A stretch of DNA of 33,068 bases. It comes from CAYQZD01 sp964421875 (GTDB lineage Bacteria; Electryoneota; Tariuqbacteria; Tariuqbacterales; Tariuqbacteraceae). Under the pieces are notes generated by a model. That model ran no database searches. It saw only the letters and a list, made by a program, of their open reading frames with translations, and had not been told where the DNA came from. Where the stretch lies: the NCBI GenBank assembly GCA_964421875.1, contig CAYQZD010000035.1, positions 1 through 33,068 of the forward strand, given 5' to 3'. This document shows, one piece after another, positions 30,111 to 33,068 of the stretch (position 1 is its first letter; every line of letters begins with the position of its first letter). A program made the position numbers and the translations under genes.

Positions 30111-30965
30111 TTAATTCCCACCTAAAGCGAACCGTGCGAACCGTCTGGGATTTACTTTGACTCCCTGCTCCTTCTCAACCTGCTTCAGATAATCGGTTAC
30201 ACTCGTCTTTGGCTCTCTGATGAAAGGCTGTTCCAGCAGGCAAATCTCCTGGTAGAATTTCCCCAATTTACCCTGGGCGATGCGGTCGATAATCTGCTCA
30301 GGCTTGCCTTCGTTACGAGCCTGAGCGCGGTATATCTCCATCTCCTTCTCGATATCGCCCGAGGGAACATCATCCCTGCTGACCGCTGAAGGATTAGCTG
30401 CGGCAATCTGCATCGCCAAATCGTGAACCACCGGGTTCACATTGTCAGCCTCACCCTCGAAATCCACTTCAATCAGAACCCCTAAACGGCCTCCGCCGTG
30501 GATATAAGTATGCTGCAGACCTTTATCTGTTTCAAAACGCGCGAATCGGCGCACCGCCAGCTTCTCCCCCAGCTTGGCGGAAAGCTCCTCCAACTTCGAA
30601 CCGGCGCTGCCCCCGTCAATCTTCAAATCCACCCATCCCTCCGGCGAAGGATTACCCTTGGCAATCGCCGCGCCTAACTTCTCCCCGAAACCGCCGAATT
30701 CATCCGTCCGCGCCACGAAATCGGTCTCACTGTTCAACTCCAACAGCGTCCCAACCTTAAAATCACCTGAAATGTAGGCGATGACGCGGCCTTCATCAGC
30801 GCTCTTCTCGCCGCGTTTGCGCACCCGGGAAAGACCCTTCTCCCGCAGTATTTCCACCGCCTTCTCAATATCGCCTTCGGCCGCAGTTAAAGCCTTCTTG
30901 CAATCCATCATTCCGGCGCCGGTCTTCTCCCGAAGTGACGCCACATCCTTGGCTGTAATAGTCAT
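30111..30965 (-). CDS. tsf: Elongation factor Ts
   Basis: EF-Ts is the nucleotide exchange factor for EF-Tu. The N-terminal UBA-like domain (VASLREKTGAGMMDCKKALT), followed by the EF-Tu contact motif TDFVAR in LNSETDFVARTDEF, is plain. The C-terminal FIREPKTSVTDYLKQVEKE is also typical. Length of 284 residues is normal. AAGGA lies very close (two bases) to the ATG at 30965. It follows rpsB by 54 bp. Confidence 0.97.
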   Translation of the reverse strand: MTITAKDVASLREKTGAGMMDCKKALTAAEGDIEKAVEILREKGLSRVRKRGEKSADEGRVIAYISGDFKVGTLLELNSETDFVARTDEFGGFGEKLGAAIAKGNPSPEGWVDLKIDGGSAGSKLEELSAKLGEKLAVRRFARFETDKGLQHTYIHGGGRLGVLIEVDFEGEADNVNPVVHDLAMQIAAANPSAVSRDDVPSGDIEKEMEIYRAQARNEGKPEQIIDRIAQGKLGKFYQEICLLEQPFIREPKTSVTDYLKQVEKEQGVKVNPRRFARFALGGN

Positions 30966-31019
30966 AATCCTTGACTGAGTCCTTTCACTGGAAAATAAAA
31001 AGTTTCTGAAATATCATTC

Positions 31020-31856
31020 CTAACTCGAAGCGTTGTTTCCCGCATTGCCCGAAACCTCGCGTTTTCGCTCGCCCCCTCCGGAACCCCTGCGCCTCGGCGG
31101 ACGGCGGCGGCGGGATTTTTTAGGCCTTCCCCCTTCCTCTCGAGAAGGTTCGGGGCGGGGCGGTCTGGTTTCGAGCGCAACCTTCTGCCCCTCCAGCATC
31201 GCATCGGTGAATATCCGAGTGATCAACCCGATCGATTTGAAGGAATCATCGTTAGCGGGAATGGGATGATTGACCTCGTCGGGATCCACATTGGTGTCCA
31301 CTATGGCGAAAAGGGGAATGTTAAGCTTGCGAGCCTCCGCTACGGCGATGGACTCCTTCTTGATGTCAACTACGAAAACCGCGCCGGGAAGTTTGACCAA
31401 ATCCCTGATTCCACCCAAAACCTTCTCCAATTTCGCGCGTTCTTTGTCCAAACGGAGACGTTCCTTCTTCGAAATCAAGTCGTAAGTCCCATCCACAACC
31501 TTCTTCTCCAGCGACTGCAAGGTCTTGACGCTGCGGCGGATAGTAGCAAAGTTGGTGAGCATCCCTCCCAGCCACCGTTCAGTGACATAAGGCGAATGGC
31601 TCCGTTCCGCCTCGCTCCGAATTATGTCCTTAGCCTGTTTCTTGGTTCCCACAAACAGAACCGTCTCACCGGAAGCGGCGATTTTTGTGACAGCGTCACA
31701 GGCCTTTTCTATACATTCCTGCGTACTTTTCAAATCGATGATATGAATCCCCTGCTTCGCCATGAAAATGTACTGGCGCATCTTAGGATTCCATCGACGA
31801 GTAAGATGTCCGAAATGTGAACCAGCCATAAGTAGCTGTTGAATCGTAATCCTCAA
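31020..31856 (-). CDS. rpsB: 30S ribosomal protein S2 with a basic C-terminal tail
   Basis: S2 blocks are clear: AGSHFGHLTRRWNPKMRQYI, VLFVGTKKQAKDIIRSEAE, ERWLGGMLTNFATIRRS, PLFAIVDTNVDPDEVNHPIP. The frame opens with TTG at 31868, but a second TTG at 31856 has GAGGG five bases upstream and gives the expected ITIQQLLMAGSHFGH N-terminus, so I start there (278 residues). The last ~50 residues are Arg/Lys/Pro/Gly-rich (KKSRRRRPPRRRGSGGGERK) and exceed the usual end of S2. An inverted 85-bp-type element lies upstream. Confidence 0.95.
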   Translation of the reverse strand: MRITIQQLLMAGSHFGHLTRRWNPKMRQYIFMAKQGIHIIDLKSTQECIEKACDAVTKIAASGETVLFVGTKKQAKDIIRSEAERSHSPYVTERWLGGMLTNFATIRRSVKTLQSLEKKVVDGTYDLISKKERLRLDKERAKLEKVLGGIRDLVKLPGAVFVVDIKKESIAVAEARKLNIPLFAIVDTNVDPDEVNHPIPANDDSFKSIGLITRIFTDAMLEGQKVALETRPPRPEPSREEGGRPKKSRRRRPPRRRGSGGGERKREVSGNAGNNASS

Positions 31857-31887
31857 ATTATCCCTCAAAATATTGTGTATTTGCTTC

Positions 31888-31980
31888 CAAGGTAAACCAT
31901 CCGGATGGTCTCTCTGCAGCCATCCGCAATCCCCTGAACAGCGGAAAGTAAATCGGCTGGCGTATAGACGACGCCGATAA
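31888..31980 (-). repeat. 85-bp-type hairpin element upstream of rpsB (inverted)
   Basis: Read on the minus strand it runs GGCGTCGTCTATACGCCAGC, then CG, then a TCCGC...GCGGA hairpin, and ends with CCATC-CG-GATGG followed by TTTACCTT. This parallels the GGCAGCG...CCAGCCG...CCATC/GATGG-TTTAACCT of the 14032 copy. It is 31 bases upstream of the rpsB start. Confidence 0.5.
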
Positions 31981-32019
31981 TTTCAGATATGAAATCGAAC
32001 CCAATCGAACTCGGTTCCA

Positions 32020-32412
32020 TTAACGCTTGGAATACTGGAAACGTTTTCGCCGCTTGGCCAAACCGTATTTTTTACGCTCCTTCTCCCGCGGGTCTCTGGT
32101 CAACAATCCGAATTCGCGAAGCGTTTTGCGAAACTCAGGATTTATCGCTAACAATGCGCGGGAAATCCCCAGCCGCATCGCGCCCGCCTGACCCGAAAGC
32201 CCCCCCCCCTTAACCGTTGCGAAAACATCGTATTTGCCCACTCCGTCGACAACATCGAAAGGCCGCTCCACCACCATCTTCAAAATCTCCCGGCCAAAAA
32301 ATTCGAGCAAACCTTTATTGTTGACCTTGATGTCACCGTTTCCGGGCGAAACCCAGACTCTGGCGATGGAACGTTTCCGTCTGCCGGTGGCGTAATATCT
32401 GGTTTCTGGCAT
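32020..32412 (-). CDS. rpsI: 30S ribosomal protein S9
   Basis: S9 carries a C-terminal tail that reaches the P-site tRNA; here it ends in the expected KRRKRFQYSKR. Other blocks are YYATGRRKRSIARVWV, VKGGGLSGQAGAMRLGISRAL and LLTRDPREKERKKYGLAK. Length of 130 residues is typical. AGGA lies four bases before the ATG. It follows rplM by 112 bp in the conserved rplM-rpsI order, and rpsB follows. Confidence 0.97.
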   Translation of the reverse strand: MPETRYYATGRRKRSIARVWVSPGNGDIKVNNKGLLEFFGREILKMVVERPFDVVDGVGKYDVFATVKGGGLSGQAGAMRLGISRALLAINPEFRKTLREFGLLTRDPREKERKKYGLAKRRKRFQYSKR

Positions 32413-32524
32413 ACTATCCTGCTTTTGAATTAATACCTGCTAAATGATAAAATAACTGAACATACAGTAAAAATATGATTGAACTTAAATATACTTCAAT
32501 TCAACTTTGAAACAAGATTAGTCT

Positions 32525-32953
32525 CTATAAACCCAACTGCTCCGGCTTCTGAGCCTGATGCGGATGGTCCGTCCCTGGGTAAACCTTGAGCTTCTTGATC
32601 AACTTCCTGCCTAAACGGTTCTTGGGAAGCATACCCCACACAGCGCGGGTGATGACACGTTCCGGTTTCTCCGCCAGCATTCGCTGATAAGTAGTGAAAC
32701 GGCCTCCGCCCGGATATCCGGTGTGACGGAAATAGACCTTCTGCCGGCTTTTATTCCCGGTGACTCTAACCTTGTCCGCGTTTATCACCACTACATGGTC
32801 GCCCAAATCCCAATGCGGAGAAAACTCCGGACGATGTTTCCCCCGCAAAATCGTAGCGACTCGAGCGCACATACGTCCCAAAATCTGGTCTTCCGCATCC
32901 ACCAGATACCATTTGCTTTCCACCGAATCGGCTTTCGGATTTAATGTCTTCAA
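32525..32953 (-). CDS. rplM: 50S ribosomal protein L13
   Basis: L13 is an early 50S assembly protein. The sequence shows KWYLVDAEDQILGRMCARVA, DHVVVINADKVRVTGNK, YFRHTGYPGG and AVWGMLPKNRLGR. The start is a TTG at 32953 with GAGG five bases upstream; no better ATG exists. Length of 142 residues is typical. Upstream, TTGACT (33010-33015), 17 bases and TAAATT (32987-32992) form a possible promoter in AT-rich DNA, and a MITE-like repeat begins at 33042. Confidence 0.96.
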   Translation of the reverse strand: MKTLNPKADSVESKWYLVDAEDQILGRMCARVATILRGKHRPEFSPHWDLGDHVVVINADKVRVTGNKSRQKVYFRHTGYPGGGRFTTYQRMLAEKPERVITRAVWGMLPKNRLGRKLIKKLKVYPGTDHPHQAQKPEQLGL

Positions 32954-33041
32954 TATAACCTCATTATGAAAATAGTATAATTTACAAATTTAAAAATATA
33001 AGTTTAAAAAGTCAAATTTAACGCTCTCTATTTTAATCCTG

Positions 33042-33068
33042 CTATCACTTTATGTATATGAAGTGTAT
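33042..33068 (-). repeat. MITE-like element, copy 4, cut by the window end
   Basis: CTATCACTTTATGTATATGA followed by AGTG matches the terminal repeat of the 162-bp family (GTACCACTTTAGGTATATGA) in the same orientation as copy 3. Only the first 27 bases lie in the window. Confidence 0.5.

Overview
The window is a mostly housekeeping segment of a diderm bacterial chromosome, most likely from the FCB side of the tree (Bacteroidota, Calditrichota, Zixibacteria, Cloacimonadota and related candidate phyla). Evidence for this is separate heptose kinase and adenylyltransferase genes (LPS core), two TonB-receptor-type outer-membrane barrels, a lipoprotein with a typical FCB post-cysteine linker, a secreted protein with a FlgD/T9SS-type C-terminal domain, and long low-complexity tails on ribosomal proteins. 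I cannot name a genus. Ten Ns at 11507-11516 show it is a draft assembly. Every gene except the first lies on the minus strand, so transcription runs from high to low coordinates.

Layout by region. 1-1607: a non-coding left edge carrying a 162-bp MITE-like repeat, then a lone plus-strand, AT-rich gene for an HsdR-N-type PD-(D/E)XK protein, closed by a two-way terminator. 1626-4719: an AhpD-like carboxymuconolactone decarboxylase family protein, a secreted protein with a sorting-type C-terminus, and the tRNA methylthiotransferase MtaB. 4819-9772: the cmk-plsC-ispH-rpsA cluster. 9975-14016: a Rossmann-fold protein broken by the assembly gap, then scpB, scpA and trpS. 14180-20341: a cobalamin-riboswitch locus. 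20357-25183: the ffh-rpsP-khpA-rimM-trmD-rplS translation/secretion cluster. 25187-26915: rfaE2, tRNA-Val(CAC) and rfaE1. 27021-28485: a DUF362 protein and a 2[4Fe-4S] ferredoxin. 28650-32953: the rplM-rpsI-rpsB-tsf-pyrH-frr cluster.

The most interesting part is the cobalamin locus. An adenosylcobalamin riboswitch (20188-20341) is followed by an intrinsic terminator (20057-20085). Next is one continuous reading frame that joins a six-helix ECF-transporter S-component-like membrane domain to a signal-peptide-like segment and a TonB-receptor-like outer-membrane barrel. After it come a second TonB-dependent receptor and a lipoprotein in which I count seven beta-propeller repeats, the architecture of the Bacteroides surface B12-binding protein BtuG. 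I infer a corrinoid uptake system. The inner/outer-membrane fusion is unusual and may be an undescribed arrangement.

The intergenic DNA is also rich in structure. There is a 162-bp MITE-like family (three full copies and one cut by the window edge, one copy with an 8-bp target duplication). There is a roughly 85-bp hairpin element that recurs just upstream of start codons with compensatory stem changes. There is also a set of perfect hairpins that share the loop GCGGGG but have unrelated stems.
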